Shown here: in pieces, positions 8,708-17,701 of the stretch
Layout of the letters: every line of letters starts with the position of its first letter
How positions within the stretch are numbered: the first letter of the stretch is position 1
Assembly (NCBI RefSeq): GCF_900115135.1
Contig: NZ_FOVK01000001.1
Span: 372,001 to 436,000, forward strand
Length of the DNA stretch: 64,000 nt
DNA from: Proteiniclasticum ruminis
GTDB lineage: Bacteria > Bacillota > Clostridia > Clostridiales > Clostridiaceae
Reading direction: 5' to 3'
Notes under the pieces: model-generated
Seen by the model: the letters and a program-made list of their open reading frames with translations, nothing else
Database searches by the model: none
Told to the model about the DNA's origin: nothing
Program-made: the position numbers and the translations under genes

Positions 8708-9213
8708 GATTCCTCCCTTTCCAGCTCCAACACATGCCTTTCCAGTGTATTTCCTTCTAAACCTTCTGCAGCACTCCTGTTTATGGCATGAATGACAAAA
8801 TCTCCATGGACTTCATCCACTGTCAGAGTGCCTGGAGTGAGTGTAATGAGATTCCCATAGAGCATCTTATGGAAATTTTTCTTAGGAGATGCTGGAACCT
8901 TAACAAACATAGGCTCGATGGGCATGTCCTTTTTCAGCACAATTTTTGCAACGGCAATATTGGCCTTCACTATTTCCACAAGAAGAACACCAATCACTCT
9001 GGCATACCTCAAGAGATACTTGAAAGTGAGAGGTCCGCCTTCGGTCTGATTAAAAAATAAATCCTTATTGAGAATAATCACAGCAAAGGCGGCAACACTT
9101 CCTATAAGGACAGACTCTACGGTTATCTTTCCGTCAATGACAACCCAGAAAAGGAGCAATAGAAGATACATAAACAAAGATTTTTTTAAAGTGATTTTAT
9201 TTTTTGTTTCCAT
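8704..9213 (-). CDS. mrpE: Na+/H+ antiporter subunit E (MrpE/MnhE)
   Basis: 169 residues: two N-terminal membrane helices followed by a cytoplasmic domain; LITLTPGTLTVDEV is the signature of the MnhE family. An upstream in-frame TTG at 9252 would add 13 residues but has no ribosome binding site, whereas the ATG at 9213 has GAGGTG upstream. First gene of the ten-gene antiporter operon. Confidence 0.93.
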   Translation of the reverse strand: METKNKITLKKSLFMYLLLLLFWVVIDGKITVESVLIGSVAAFAVIILNKDLFFNQTEGGPLTFKYLLRYARVIGVLLVEIVKANIAVAKIVLKKDMPIEPMFVKVPASPKKNFHKMLYGNLITLTPGTLTVDEVHGDFVIHAINRSAAEGLEGNTLERHVLELEREES

Positions 9214-9267
9214 CCGACACCTCGCACCAATTGATAAAATCGAGCTAAACAACTCACTATACTAGTT

Positions 9268-9296
9268 ACTTTATCGTAAAAGCGTATCATTTTCAA
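9268..9296 (-). promoter_or_regulatory. Candidate promoter of the antiporter operon
   Basis: On the minus strand TTGAAA (9291-9296), a 17-base spacer and TAAAGT (9268-9273) lie about 55 bases before mrpE. The -35 matches consensus at five of six positions; the -10 is weaker. Nothing else is recognised in the 9214-9426 spacer. Confidence 0.4.
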
Positions 9297-9426
9297 TGAA
9301 ATCAAGGATTCCCATATTAAACAATGATAGTTTGATAATTTAGTTCTAAAGTCTCAAACAATCTACTTATGAATCTTATTATTGTCTGTCATTATAGAAA
9401 TGAAGTACTTTCGATGTTCTCGACAG

Positions 9427-9456
9427 AAAAAGACACCTGCACTGCAGATGTCTTTT
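9427..9456 (-). terminator. Terminator of the cobalamin operon
   Basis: Inverted repeat aaaagacatctgc / gcaggtgtctttt (read on the minus strand), ending in a T tract, a few bases after the cobO stop codon. It closes the 11-kb cobalamin operon. Confidence 0.8.
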
Positions 9457-9461
9457 GAACA

Positions 9462-9992
9462 TTAATATTCTGTTCCTTCTCTGGATTGAATGCCCTGGTC
9501 GTAATAATGCCGTATTTTTCTCATTTCTGTTATAAGGCCTGCTTCCTTCGAAATCAGATCAGGAGCCTTACGCCCTGTCAACACGAGTTCCATCTGAAAT
9601 GGCTTCTCCTGAAGAAGTGTCACTACTTTGGACTCCGGTATGATGCCCAGATACATGGCAGCCATGATTTCATCTAGAACCACGAGATCAAATCCTCCGT
9701 CCATAATCTGTTTATATAGGCTTTCCCATTCCTTTTCTGTTTCTTCGAGTAGGCTCTTCTGTTCTTCCGCAGTCAACGCATGGAAAAAGGTCCGTGCATT
9801 GGCAAGTTTCACGTGGGTAATCTGTGGTATCTTTCTCATCAGAAACTGCTCTCCAGTATCCTGACCTTTCAGAAACTGAACAAACAGCACCTTTCTGTCT
9901 CTGCCCGCTGCTCGCATGGATAACCCCAGCGCAGCGGTTGTCTTTCCTTTTCCCTCTCCAGTATAGATGTGAATCTGTCCTTTGCTATTCAT
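9462..9992 (-). CDS. cobO: Cob(I)yrinic acid a,c-diamide adenosyltransferase (CobO/BtuR type)
   Basis: 176 residues. The glycine-rich ATP loop GEGKGKTTAALG (about 13-24) and the VVLDEIMAAMYLG segment identify the CobA/CobO/BtuR family, which transfers the 5'-deoxyadenosyl group from ATP to cob(I)alamin or its precursors. Cytoplasmic. Last gene of the cobalamin operon; its ATG overlaps the stop of the transporter ATPase gene by 4 bases. It lets imported or amidated corrinoids be converted to the coenzyme form before the nucleotide loop is attached. Confidence 0.95.
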   Translation of the reverse strand: MNSKGQIHIYTGEGKGKTTAALGLSMRAAGRDRKVLFVQFLKGQDTGEQFLMRKIPQITHVKLANARTFFHALTAEEQKSLLEETEKEWESLYKQIMDGGFDLVVLDEIMAAMYLGIIPESKVVTLLQEKPFQMELVLTGRKAPDLISKEAGLITEMRKIRHYYDQGIQSREGTEY

Positions 9993-10786
9993 TCTTCCTC
10001 TCTCCTTCTGCTGATCTTCGGTATCACATAGGGTTTGCCATTCAACGGATTCTCAATGATCAGACATTCTGTTTCATAAACTTCTCTTAGATTTTCTTCT
10101 GTGATGATGTCTTCTGGAACTCCTTTTACAAAAATTTCTCCTTTTTTCATGAGAATCAGTTCATCACTATAGGCAATAGCCAGATTGATGTCATGAAGAA
10201 CAGAAATCACAGTGCTGTTATGACTTCTGCAATAGCTGTTCACCTGATCCAGGATCAGGACCTGATGCCGAAGATCCAGATGTGAGACAGGCTCATCCAA
10301 AAGCAGCAGTTCTGGTTCCTGAACCATGGCTCTTGCCACCACCACTCTTTGGAGTTCACCACCTGACAGTTCTTGCACTGATTTATGGCTGTATTGCCAG
10401 GTATTGGTAGCAATCATCGCCTCTTCTGCTTTTTTGTAGTCTAATGATGACTCATTTTCAAATCTTTTCAGGTAAGGAGCTCTACCGGACAGCACAAAGT
10501 CAAGGACTGGAAAATCTACAGACACATGGGTTTCTTGTGGAACTGTGGCGATTTTTCTCGCTAGATCCCGTACCTTCATCTGTCTTATCTCTTCTGGACC
10601 CAGCATCACTTTACCGCTTTGGGGTAGAAGCAGTTTCTGGATATGACGTAGTACTGTGGTCTTTCCGGATCCGTTCGGCCCCAATATACTATAAAAGCAT
10701 CCTTTCTTGACATAAAAGGACAAGTCTTTCAGCACTTCCTCTTTTCCATAAGAAAATCGAAGAGAAGATACAGTTAACTCATTCAT
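9989..10786 (-). CDS. btuD: Corrinoid/iron-type ABC transporter, ATP-binding protein
   Basis: 265 residues. Walker A GPNGSGKTT (about 37-45), ABC signature ELSGGELQRV, Walker B ELLLLDEP and the switch His in VLHDINLA are all present. It belongs to the FepC/BtuD group. With the permease and binding protein next to it in a B12-riboswitch operon, it is most likely the ATPase of a vitamin B12 or cobinamide importer. Overlaps both neighbours by 4 bases. Confidence 0.92.
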   Translation of the reverse strand: MNELTVSSLRFSYGKEEVLKDLSFYVKKGCFYSILGPNGSGKTTVLRHIQKLLLPQSGKVMLGPEEIRQMKVRDLARKIATVPQETHVSVDFPVLDFVLSGRAPYLKRFENESSLDYKKAEEAMIATNTWQYSHKSVQELSGGELQRVVVARAMVQEPELLLLDEPVSHLDLRHQVLILDQVNSYCRSHNSTVISVLHDINLAIAYSDELILMKKGEIFVKGVPEDIITEENLREVYETECLIIENPLNGKPYVIPKISRRREEE

Positions 10787-11829
10787 AGAAAGCCTCCACT
10801 TTTTTTGCTCCGATAAAGAAGCAAAATAAAATAAGGTGCACCAAATAGCGCTGTAATCGCCCCCACCGGTATTTCCATGGGCGCAAGGACAGTACGGGCC
10901 AGTGTATCCGAAAAAAGCATAAATAAAGCGCCAGCCAGCGCTGAAAAAGGAAGAAGTACCCGATGGTCGCCTCCTAGAACCATTCGCACACCATGGGGGA
11001 CAATCAGCCCCACAAATCCAATGATTCCGCTGACCGAAACAATCACCGCCACCGTAAAGGAAGAGAGAATCAGAAGCCTTTTTTTCACTTTCTCCACATC
11101 TACCCCCAGGCTGTATGCCGTATCCTCACCCGAAATCATTAGATTCAGTTCCCGTCTGTACAGGTTTAAAAGAACTACGGACAATAGCACTAGGGGTCCT
11201 ACGTAGATCAGGTCTGCCCATGAGGCCGATGCCACAGAACCCATGGTCCAAAAGATAATCTGATCCGCCTGGTCCCGGTGAAAAATCATCAGCATAGAAA
11301 TCACTGCAGAAGACATCGCACTGATGGCAACCCCCGCTAAGATGAGCGGCAGAACTGGAATCTTATGACCTACTCTTGCGATATGGAATACCAAAAGAAC
11401 CGCCGATAATGCGCCTATAAACGCCATGACCTGCACAGGCAGAACTCCGCCGGATAAAACGGTAATCCCTGCCGCAGCACCCAGCGCAGCCCCGGAAGAC
11501 ACCCCCATGATATAGGGGTCTGCCATGGGGTTTTTAAAGATCCCCTGAAAAGAAGCACCAACCACAGAAAGTCCTGTCCCAACCACTGCAGAAAGAAGAA
11601 TTCTCGGGAGTCTGATCGAAAGAACAATCACACGGAACTTCTCTTCTGACCCTGTCCATGAAAAGAGATTTTTCATATAGGGAACTTCTCCCAGGAGTAT
11701 TTTCAGGCTGTCCTTCATTGAGATTTCCGCCGCACCTACAGTGGTGGCCAGGACCATGGAGGCCATGAGGAGAAAGAGCATCCCGAAGAAAAGTCTTCTG
11801 TAGTGCTTTCTTTTCTCATAATATGCCAT
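10783..11829 (-). CDS. btuC: Corrinoid/iron-type ABC transporter permease (FecCD family)
   Basis: 348 residues, about ten membrane helices. RLPRILLSAVVGTGLSVVGA and GIIGFVGLIVPHGVRMVLG are the family signatures of BtuC/FecCD permeases; the second contains the coupling segment that touches the ATPase. The B12 operon context argues for a corrinoid substrate rather than a siderophore. RBS AGGGGGG before the ATG. Confidence 0.93.
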   Translation of the reverse strand: MAYYEKRKHYRRLFFGMLFLLMASMVLATTVGAAEISMKDSLKILLGEVPYMKNLFSWTGSEEKFRVIVLSIRLPRILLSAVVGTGLSVVGASFQGIFKNPMADPYIMGVSSGAALGAAAGITVLSGGVLPVQVMAFIGALSAVLLVFHIARVGHKIPVLPLILAGVAISAMSSAVISMLMIFHRDQADQIIFWTMGSVASASWADLIYVGPLVLLSVVLLNLYRRELNLMISGEDTAYSLGVDVEKVKKRLLILSSFTVAVIVSVSGIIGFVGLIVPHGVRMVLGGDHRVLLPFSALAGALFMLFSDTLARTVLAPMEIPVGAITALFGAPYFILLLYRSKKSGGFL

Positions 11830-11838
11830 GGCTCCCCC

Positions 11839-12807
11839 CTACCTGAAGTCATCCTGGTGTATGGCCTTGGCCAGAGCCTCAAATCCATCCGCAAGTCTTG
11901 GGCCCTGCCTGTCAATAAGATTGCTGTCAATCTCCATCACTTTCTCTTCTTTCACTGCGGTCAGCTCCTTATATCCTTCTGTACTGATAAACCCGCTTTT
12001 CGTCTCATAGTATTTTGAAACAAGGATAATCTGAGGATCATGCTCCACTAGTTTTTCCAGACTGTAGCTCCATCCTTCCACATCATCGGCAACATTGATC
12101 CCTCCTGCCCTTTCAATCATCTCGCTGATGAAGGTGCCCTTTCCTGCAGTATAGTCCCCATACTCCCCGTAACCAACCACATAGTAGACCGATGGAGAGG
12201 AAAGCTCTTTGACCTTCTCTTCCACGGAAGAAACTTTTTCCTTCATGGAATCAACAATTTCTTCTGCTTTCGATTGCGCGTCCAGAACAGTCCCCATTTT
12301 CCCGATGACATCATAGACCCCTTCAAAGCTGTCGTTGGGATTGAGAACAAGAACTGTGATTCCCAGTTCTTCCAGTTTTTTCTGAGCCTCTTCTTTGAAG
12401 TGCGTAGAAGCAATGACAAGATCCGCTTCCAGTTCCGCGATTTTTTCAATATTTGGCTCCTGAAGAGTCCCAATGGATTCAATGCCGGAAACCTCTGATG
12501 GATAATCACAGTATTCTGTCCTGCCCACCAAAAGTTCTTCTACGCCCAATGCAAAAAAGGTTTCTGTGATGCTTGGCGCCAAAGACACCACATTCATGGG
12601 TTTTTCTGGGATGGTGACTTCATTTCCTGTACTGTCCGTAATAGTAAGAGGATATTCTGTATTCAGACTGTTTCCTGATGGCGTTTCCGTTTCCACACTT
12701 GGAATGGCAGGATCATTCTCCGCTTTCTTGCCACTGCAGCCGCTGAATACCAGCATCACAAGGAAAAGTGCCAGTATGAGGTTTGTTGTCTTACTTTTTT
12801 TATACAT
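11839..12807 (-). CDS. btuF: Corrinoid ABC transporter substrate-binding lipoprotein
   Basis: About 322 residues. The N-terminus is a lipoprotein signal peptide with the lipobox VFSGC, so the mature protein is anchored outside the membrane. The body is a class III binding protein (PVVSLAPSITETFFALG-like motif and SYSLEKLVEHDPQIILVS). In a B12 operon it most likely captures cobalamin or cobinamide. A GTG four codons upstream directly abuts the GGAG site, so the ATG at 12807 is preferred. Confidence 0.9.
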   Translation of the reverse strand: MYKKSKTTNLILALFLVMLVFSGCSGKKAENDPAIPSVETETPSGNSLNTEYPLTITDSTGNEVTIPEKPMNVVSLAPSITETFFALGVEELLVGRTEYCDYPSEVSGIESIGTLQEPNIEKIAELEADLVIASTHFKEEAQKKLEELGITVLVLNPNDSFEGVYDVIGKMGTVLDAQSKAEEIVDSMKEKVSSVEEKVKELSSPSVYYVVGYGEYGDYTAGKGTFISEMIERAGGINVADDVEGWSYSLEKLVEHDPQIILVSKYYETKSGFISTEGYKELTAVKEEKVMEIDSNLIDRQGPRLADGFEALAKAIHQDDFR

Positions 12808-12839
12808 AAATATATTCACTCCGTTTCACTCAATGTCTT

Positions 12840-13892
12840 TTATGTTATGTCTTTTATTTTTTGCAGTGCTTTCATCAGCTTCAGATTGGATGACCTGTCT
12901 TTCACAGCTATTCTGAAGTGATGATCGCTGAGTCCGGTAAACCCATAGGGCAGCCTGATCAGAATCTGATCTTCCAGAAGGTTTCTCTGGATATCTTCTG
13001 CTGATGCGTATGAAGATTTCACCAGAATAAAATTGCAGTCACTTTCAATCCATGTGAGCCAAGGTACTGTAGAAAGCTCTCTATAAAGAAACGCTTTCTC
13101 ATTCCGCAGCCAGGATGCTGTTTCCTGAAGATACCCTGTTTCCTTCAGTACCACCTGACCTGCAATGTCTGCAAAAGTATTGATATGCCAAGGCTCCTGC
13201 AGAGAATTCATTTTCTTTGCCAAAATCTCATTATATAAAATCCCATACCCCAGCCGCACTCCAGGTATGCCATAGATTTTGGTCAGGGCACGAAGAAAGA
13301 GTACGTTTTCCGGCTCCTCTCCCAGCAGAGAATGTCTCTTTTCTTCTTCCACAAAAGGAAGAAATGTTTCATCCAGCACCAGAAAACTCCCTGTTTCTTC
13401 CATCTTTTTAAGTATCCGCTCCAAATCAGACGCCTTCAGTGCCCTTCCAGTAGGATTGTTGGGATTGCAGAGAAACACCAGGGAACGGTCTTTCACCTCC
13501 TTAAGGAACTTCTCCATCTGAAGATTACCCAGACAGTCGTACAGTACAAGCTCCCGATATGGTATTTCATTTCTTATGCTGGCATTCCGGTACTCCGAAA
13601 AAGCAGGAGAGGGAATGAGAACCTCATGAGGTCTTACACTCTTTATTACACTGTGAATGAGATCCACAGCACCATTTCCCAAAAGAATGTTGGCTTTTCC
13701 CGATAAAAAGTGATGATCTGATATGGCTTTTTTCAGTTTTCTGTAGGCTGGATCCGGATAAGATGTCACCTCCCTCATTTGATCTATCCAGGCAATCCGC
13801 AGCTTCTCGGGTATACCCAGGGGATTGATGTTGGCACTAAAGTCTACCATCGGCGTCTCAAACCCATGGATGTTGCCTCCATGCTCATACAT
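12840..13892 (-). CDS. cobD: Threonine-phosphate decarboxylase (CobD, class I/II PLP fold)
   Basis: 350 residues. It resembles histidinol-phosphate aminotransferase, as CobD does: HGGNIHGF at the N-terminus, FSANINPLG, the PNNPTGR nucleotide-like loop, the PLP Lys in RALTKIYGIPGVRLGYG. CobD makes (R)-1-amino-2-propanol phosphate from L-threonine phosphate for the corrinoid side arm. Its overlap with cbiB (8 bases), the enzyme that uses its product, supports this over a histidine-pathway role. Confidence 0.93.
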   Translation of the reverse strand: MYEHGGNIHGFETPMVDFSANINPLGIPEKLRIAWIDQMREVTSYPDPAYRKLKKAISDHHFLSGKANILLGNGAVDLIHSVIKSVRPHEVLIPSPAFSEYRNASIRNEIPYRELVLYDCLGNLQMEKFLKEVKDRSLVFLCNPNNPTGRALKASDLERILKKMEETGSFLVLDETFLPFVEEEKRHSLLGEEPENVLFLRALTKIYGIPGVRLGYGILYNEILAKKMNSLQEPWHINTFADIAGQVVLKETGYLQETASWLRNEKAFLYRELSTVPWLTWIESDCNFILVKSSYASAEDIQRNLLEDQILIRLPYGFTGLSDHHFRIAVKDRSSNLKLMKALQKIKDIT

Positions 13893-14868
13893 GTAATACC
13901 CACCTCCCCATGGCAGTCACCATGATAAACATCACCGCGCTCATCATATAGGCACGCTCCATCATCCTGACAGTCTTGACAATATCTGACGGTTCTGGCT
14001 CCTTTTCCGCTTCTCCCAAAGCCGGTTTATACAAAGGTTTCCCAAAGTACACCGCATTCCCTCCCAGGGAGATGCCAAGAACTCCTGCAGCGGCGGATTC
14101 TGGATGGCCTGCATTGGGGCTCTCATGACAGTTCTTGTACTTTTGATAGACCTCTATGGCTCTTTTTAAAGATCTCCCTTCAATGGGAGCGCTGAAGAGT
14201 ATGAACCAGGCCGTCAGACGAGCCGGAATAAAGTTCAGCACATCATCAGTTTTTGCTGCACACCAGCCAAAATCGAAATACCGCTGATTCTTATAGCCCA
14301 CCATGGAATCCATGGTGTTCACTGTCTTGTATAGCCACATGCCGCAGGGGCCAAAGAGAACACCAAAGAATAGTGGTGCTAGAATGCCATCAGATGTGTT
14401 CTCGGACACCGTTTCCACCGCAGCTTTAATGACTTCTTCCTCTGACATCACTTCTGTCTGTCTGGAAACAAGCATGGAGAGTCTTTTTCTTGCTTCCTTC
14501 AGCTGATTCTCAATGAGGGCACGATGCACATTGAGGCCTTCCTGTTTCAGTGTTCTTCCCGCCAGACCCGTCCATAGGAAATACACTGACAGAAGATAGT
14601 AAAGCCAGAAGGATACTTTGAAGGCCAGGGCCAGCATAGCGTACACAAAGAGTGTAACGGTGGTGGACCCAATGAGCACAAGAAGAATGCCCTTTCTCTT
14701 CCTCAGAGAAGGCGTGTCTTTCTCCCGGTAAAGGCTCCTCTCTAATAGGTGGATCAGTTTTCCGACACCCATGACCGGATGCCATAGACTCTTTGGATCG
14801 CCTGCTATTACATCCAGCACTACTGCGAAAAGCATGCTAGTCACGGGAGTATTCATCAAGAATCTCAT
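13885..14868 (-). CDS. cbiB: Adenosylcobinamide-phosphate synthase (CbiB)
   Basis: 327-residue membrane protein. VVLDVIAGDPKSLWHPVMGVG at the start and VSENTSDGILAPLF in the middle are CbiB signatures, as is the ESPNAGHPESAAAGVLG stretch near residue 250. It joins aminopropanol phosphate to cobyric acid. ATG with GGAGG six bases upstream, overlapping cbiP by 32 bases. Confidence 0.95.
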   Translation of the reverse strand: MRFLMNTPVTSMLFAVVLDVIAGDPKSLWHPVMGVGKLIHLLERSLYREKDTPSLRKRKGILLVLIGSTTVTLFVYAMLALAFKVSFWLYYLLSVYFLWTGLAGRTLKQEGLNVHRALIENQLKEARKRLSMLVSRQTEVMSEEEVIKAAVETVSENTSDGILAPLFFGVLFGPCGMWLYKTVNTMDSMVGYKNQRYFDFGWCAAKTDDVLNFIPARLTAWFILFSAPIEGRSLKRAIEVYQKYKNCHESPNAGHPESAAAGVLGISLGGNAVYFGKPLYKPALGEAEKEPEPSDIVKTVRMMERAYMMSAVMFIMVTAMGRWVLHV

Positions 14869-16336
14869 AAATCGCCTCCATATCCAGCGTATTTCTTAGT
14901 GTATCCGCAAGATGCGTAAGCTCCTGGTCCATTTGCTCCCAATAGTCTTGGGGTGCATCGCTCCTATCCCTCAGCCCTTTACTCCTTCTGATGAGATTAA
15001 GAAGCTTCCTTGTAAATCCGCTGTTGTCAAAAATCCCATGGAGATACGTGCCCATGATTCTCTGACTTTCATGATAGTATCCTTCCTCTGTCATCACCCC
15101 ATTTTCTCTGATTTTCAGGAAAGGCCTTTGCGTGTCTTTTTGAAAAGTGCTTCTGCCCATATGAATCTCATATCCCATCACTGGGGACTCCATTGGAATA
15201 CTTTCTCCTTCCACAAGGGTGGTTTTTTTTCTCAGTTCCAGTATGGTCTTCATAGGAACAAGCCCCAATCCCTTGGATACCATAAGAGTAGACTCCACCT
15301 CATGAGGATCTTCCAAAGATTCCCCAAGCATCTGATAGCCGCCGCAGATTCCCATGAGAAAAGCACCTTCTTCATGAGCCTTCAGGATTTTTTCATCCAT
15401 TCTTGCCATTCTTAGCACTTCAAGATCTTTTAGTGTATTCTTGCTGCCAGGAAGGATCACAAGATCCATCCCCTCCAGGGAATCTTCCGGTGATAAAAAA
15501 TGTACTTGAACATCTTTATACATAAGAAGCGGCTGAACATCTGTATAGTTGGAAATATGGGGCAGCTTTATCACACCTACGGAGAGGTCCGCTTTACTTT
15601 TTCGTTCTGCTCTTGGATGCTCCATCAGACTGTCCTCTTCCGGGAGGTTCAAAGGAAGGTACGGAACCACCCCCAGCACTGGAATCCCCACAAGTTTTTC
15701 AATCTCATCAATGCCAGGTTTTAGCAGAGCTTTTGTACCTCTGAACTTATTAATGATGATTCCTTTGACATGCTTCCTCTCTTCTTCTGGCATCAGCATG
15801 ACGGTGCCATAAATGGATGCAAAAGCTCCTCCCTTATCAATATCCGCCACAAGCAGCACCGGCGCATCTACCATTCTAGCCAGCCCCATATTCACAAAGT
15901 CATTCTTTCTCAGATTGATTTCTGCCGCACTGCCTGCTCCTTCAATCACGAGGGTATCATGCTCCTTCTCCAGCTCCCTGTAGGCCTGAAGAACCTTCAA
16001 AGAGAGCTCCTCTTTCATGGAAATGTAATTTTCGCCCCCCACCACGCCATAGACCTTGCCTAAGAGCACTACTTGAGAGCCTTCGCTTGAAGTGGGTTTT
16101 AGAAGCACAGGGTTCATTTTCACATCCGGTACCACTTTTGCTGCCACCGCCTGCAGAATCTGAGCTCTCCCCATCTCTAGTCCCTCCGGTGTTACCCCGG
16201 AATTAAGAGACATGTTCTGGGCTTTAAAAGGAGCAGGATTTCGCCCATCCTCCTTTAGTATCCGGCACAATCCTGCACATAGGGTACTTTTCCCCACCGA
16301 AGAGGCTGTCCCCACCAGCATGATTTTCTTACACAT
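14837..16336 (-). CDS. cbiP: Cobyric acid synthase (CbiP/CobQ)
   Basis: 499 residues, normal length. N-terminal ATP-dependent synthetase part with GTASSVGKST (about 9-18) and a C-terminal class I glutaminase with nucleophile Cys331 in MGICGGYQML. It amidates the b, d, e and g side chains of the (adenosyl)cobyrinic acid diamide. ATG with GGAGG upstream, 47 bases after the cobS stop in the operon direction. Confidence 0.96.
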   Translation of the reverse strand: MCKKIMLVGTASSVGKSTLCAGLCRILKEDGRNPAPFKAQNMSLNSGVTPEGLEMGRAQILQAVAAKVVPDVKMNPVLLKPTSSEGSQVVLLGKVYGVVGGENYISMKEELSLKVLQAYRELEKEHDTLVIEGAGSAAEINLRKNDFVNMGLARMVDAPVLLVADIDKGGAFASIYGTVMLMPEEERKHVKGIIINKFRGTKALLKPGIDEIEKLVGIPVLGVVPYLPLNLPEEDSLMEHPRAERKSKADLSVGVIKLPHISNYTDVQPLLMYKDVQVHFLSPEDSLEGMDLVILPGSKNTLKDLEVLRMARMDEKILKAHEEGAFLMGICGGYQMLGESLEDPHEVESTLMVSKGLGLVPMKTILELRKKTTLVEGESIPMESPVMGYEIHMGRSTFQKDTQRPFLKIRENGVMTEEGYYHESQRIMGTYLHGIFDNSGFTRKLLNLIRRSKGLRDRSDAPQDYWEQMDQELTHLADTLRNTLDMEAIYEILDEYSRD

Positions 16337-16383
16337 TTTCTTCCTCCTTCCTGTATTGAAACATCCTCACAAAGTATCCCCAC

Positions 16384-17121
16384 CTAGCTTTCCATCAGCA
16401 GATAGACAAGGAGAAATAACACTTGGGAAACTTCTATAAACGCGCCTAACACATCTCCTGTCATTCCCCCCAGCCGTTTCTCCACAAAGCGCTTCATCAG
16501 AAAGATGAGGAAGCAGACGGCGAACCAGGAGATTCCTGCACTACTTCCCAACAGTGCTTGTGCATAGAGAAGCGCCGTTCCTGAAGTGATGAACAAGGAC
16601 ACCCTGGAGATCTTCCCGATATAAATGCCGCCGAAACCATGGGGTCTGGCATAGACACTTTTATAGGCCCCGAAGACCATCATGCTTCGTCCTATCACAG
16701 GAAGAAGGAGGACCAGCCTCAAGACCATCCCAGTTTCAAACTCCAACAGAAGTGCTGCCTTCAAAAACAGGTAGAAGAACAGACTCAGCGCTCCAAAAGT
16801 GCCCAGACGGCTGTCTTTCATGATCTCCAGCATGGTTTTTCGGTCCCTTCCAGAGAGCAGTCCATCGCAGGTATCCGCAAGACCATCCAGATGGATGCCT
16901 TTGGTCAGAAACGCATCCAGCATCAGAATGAAGAAGACTGCAGACATCGGGCGGAATAAACCCTGCATCAGAAAAAAGGCTCCTCCTTCCAGCAGTCCAA
17001 TGACTCCACCAAGTACCGGTAAGAGCACAGCTGTTTTCGTAAATCTCTCCTGATCATAAGGGAGTTCCTTATGGATGGGGGTCACGGTAAAAAACTGAAG
17101 CATCAGAAGAATCTCATTCAT
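16384..17121 (-). CDS. cobS: Adenosylcobinamide-GDP ribazoletransferase (cobalamin synthase, CobS)
   Basis: 245-residue multi-pass membrane protein. The conserved acidic motif GIHLDGLADTCDGLLSG (about residues 70-86) is diagnostic for CobS, which joins adenosylcobinamide-GDP to alpha-ribazole (phosphate). An open frame runs 23 codons further upstream inside cobU, but the ATG at 17121 has AAGGAG seven bases before it and begins with the family N-terminus NEILLMLQFFT. It overlaps cobU by 8 bases. Confidence 0.95.
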   Translation of the reverse strand: MNEILLMLQFFTVTPIHKELPYDQERFTKTAVLLPVLGGVIGLLEGGAFFLMQGLFRPMSAVFFILMLDAFLTKGIHLDGLADTCDGLLSGRDRKTMLEIMKDSRLGTFGALSLFFYLFLKAALLLEFETGMVLRLVLLLPVIGRSMMVFGAYKSVYARPHGFGGIYIGKISRVSLFITSGTALLYAQALLGSSAGISWFAVCFLIFLMKRFVEKRLGGMTGDVLGAFIEVSQVLFLLVYLLMES

Positions 17122-17686
17122 CAACGGACTCCTTGATACATAGCGGAATGCCCGACACCAGAAGATACACATCATCAGACTCTCTTGCAAGATACTGGTT
17201 CACTCTGCCCTGAAGGTCCCGGAAAGCCCGGGCGAAGGCTGTTTCAGGCACCAGCCCTTGTCCCAGCTCATTGGTGACGAGGACACACTCAGCAGAGGAT
17301 CCTCTGAAAAAGTCCAAAGTCTTCTTCAGGTCTTCAAGAATTTCCATTTCAGCCTTCATCCAGAACTCTTCCTCATAACAGTCTAGATTCAGATCACTTC
17401 GGATAAAAAGCAGATTGGTCAGGAGAACCGTGACACAGTCCAGCAGAATTCCGCCATAAAAACGTTCTCGCTCTGCAAGCCGCTGCGGTAAAGAAGAGAA
17501 TGCCTCCAGAGTATCCCAGGAGGGGTTTCGTCCTTGCTGATGATGTCGGATCCTCACCTTCATCTCTTCATCCACGGGAACGGCTGTGGCAATGTAAAGA
17601 ACCGGGTGGTTTTTTTTGAGAAGACTTTCCGCAAAAGTGCTTTTACCGCTCCTGGCTCCACCGGTGATTAATGTAATTTTCCCCAT
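17114..17686 (-). CDS. cobU: Bifunctional adenosylcobinamide kinase/guanylyltransferase (CobU)
   Basis: 190 residues with the P-loop TGGARSGKST at 8-17, the guanylylation region RIRHHQQGR (His around 48-49) and the C-terminal GRVNQYLA segment of CobU. It phosphorylates adenosylcobinamide and then attaches GMP, preparing it for CobS. RBS AAAGGAG before the ATG. Confidence 0.95.
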   Translation of the reverse strand: MGKITLITGGARSGKSTFAESLLKKNHPVLYIATAVPVDEEMKVRIRHHQQGRNPSWDTLEAFSSLPQRLAERERFYGGILLDCVTVLLTNLLFIRSDLNLDCYEEEFWMKAEMEILEDLKKTLDFFRGSSAECVLVTNELGQGLVPETAFARAFRDLQGRVNQYLARESDDVYLLVSGIPLCIKESVDE

Positions 17687-17701
17687 TTGTGCAGCTCCTT
17701 T

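Noticed and set aside
14912-15415. 167-codon plus-strand frame opposite cbiP
   Set aside because: Antisense shadow of a well-supported gene without ribosome binding site or family match.
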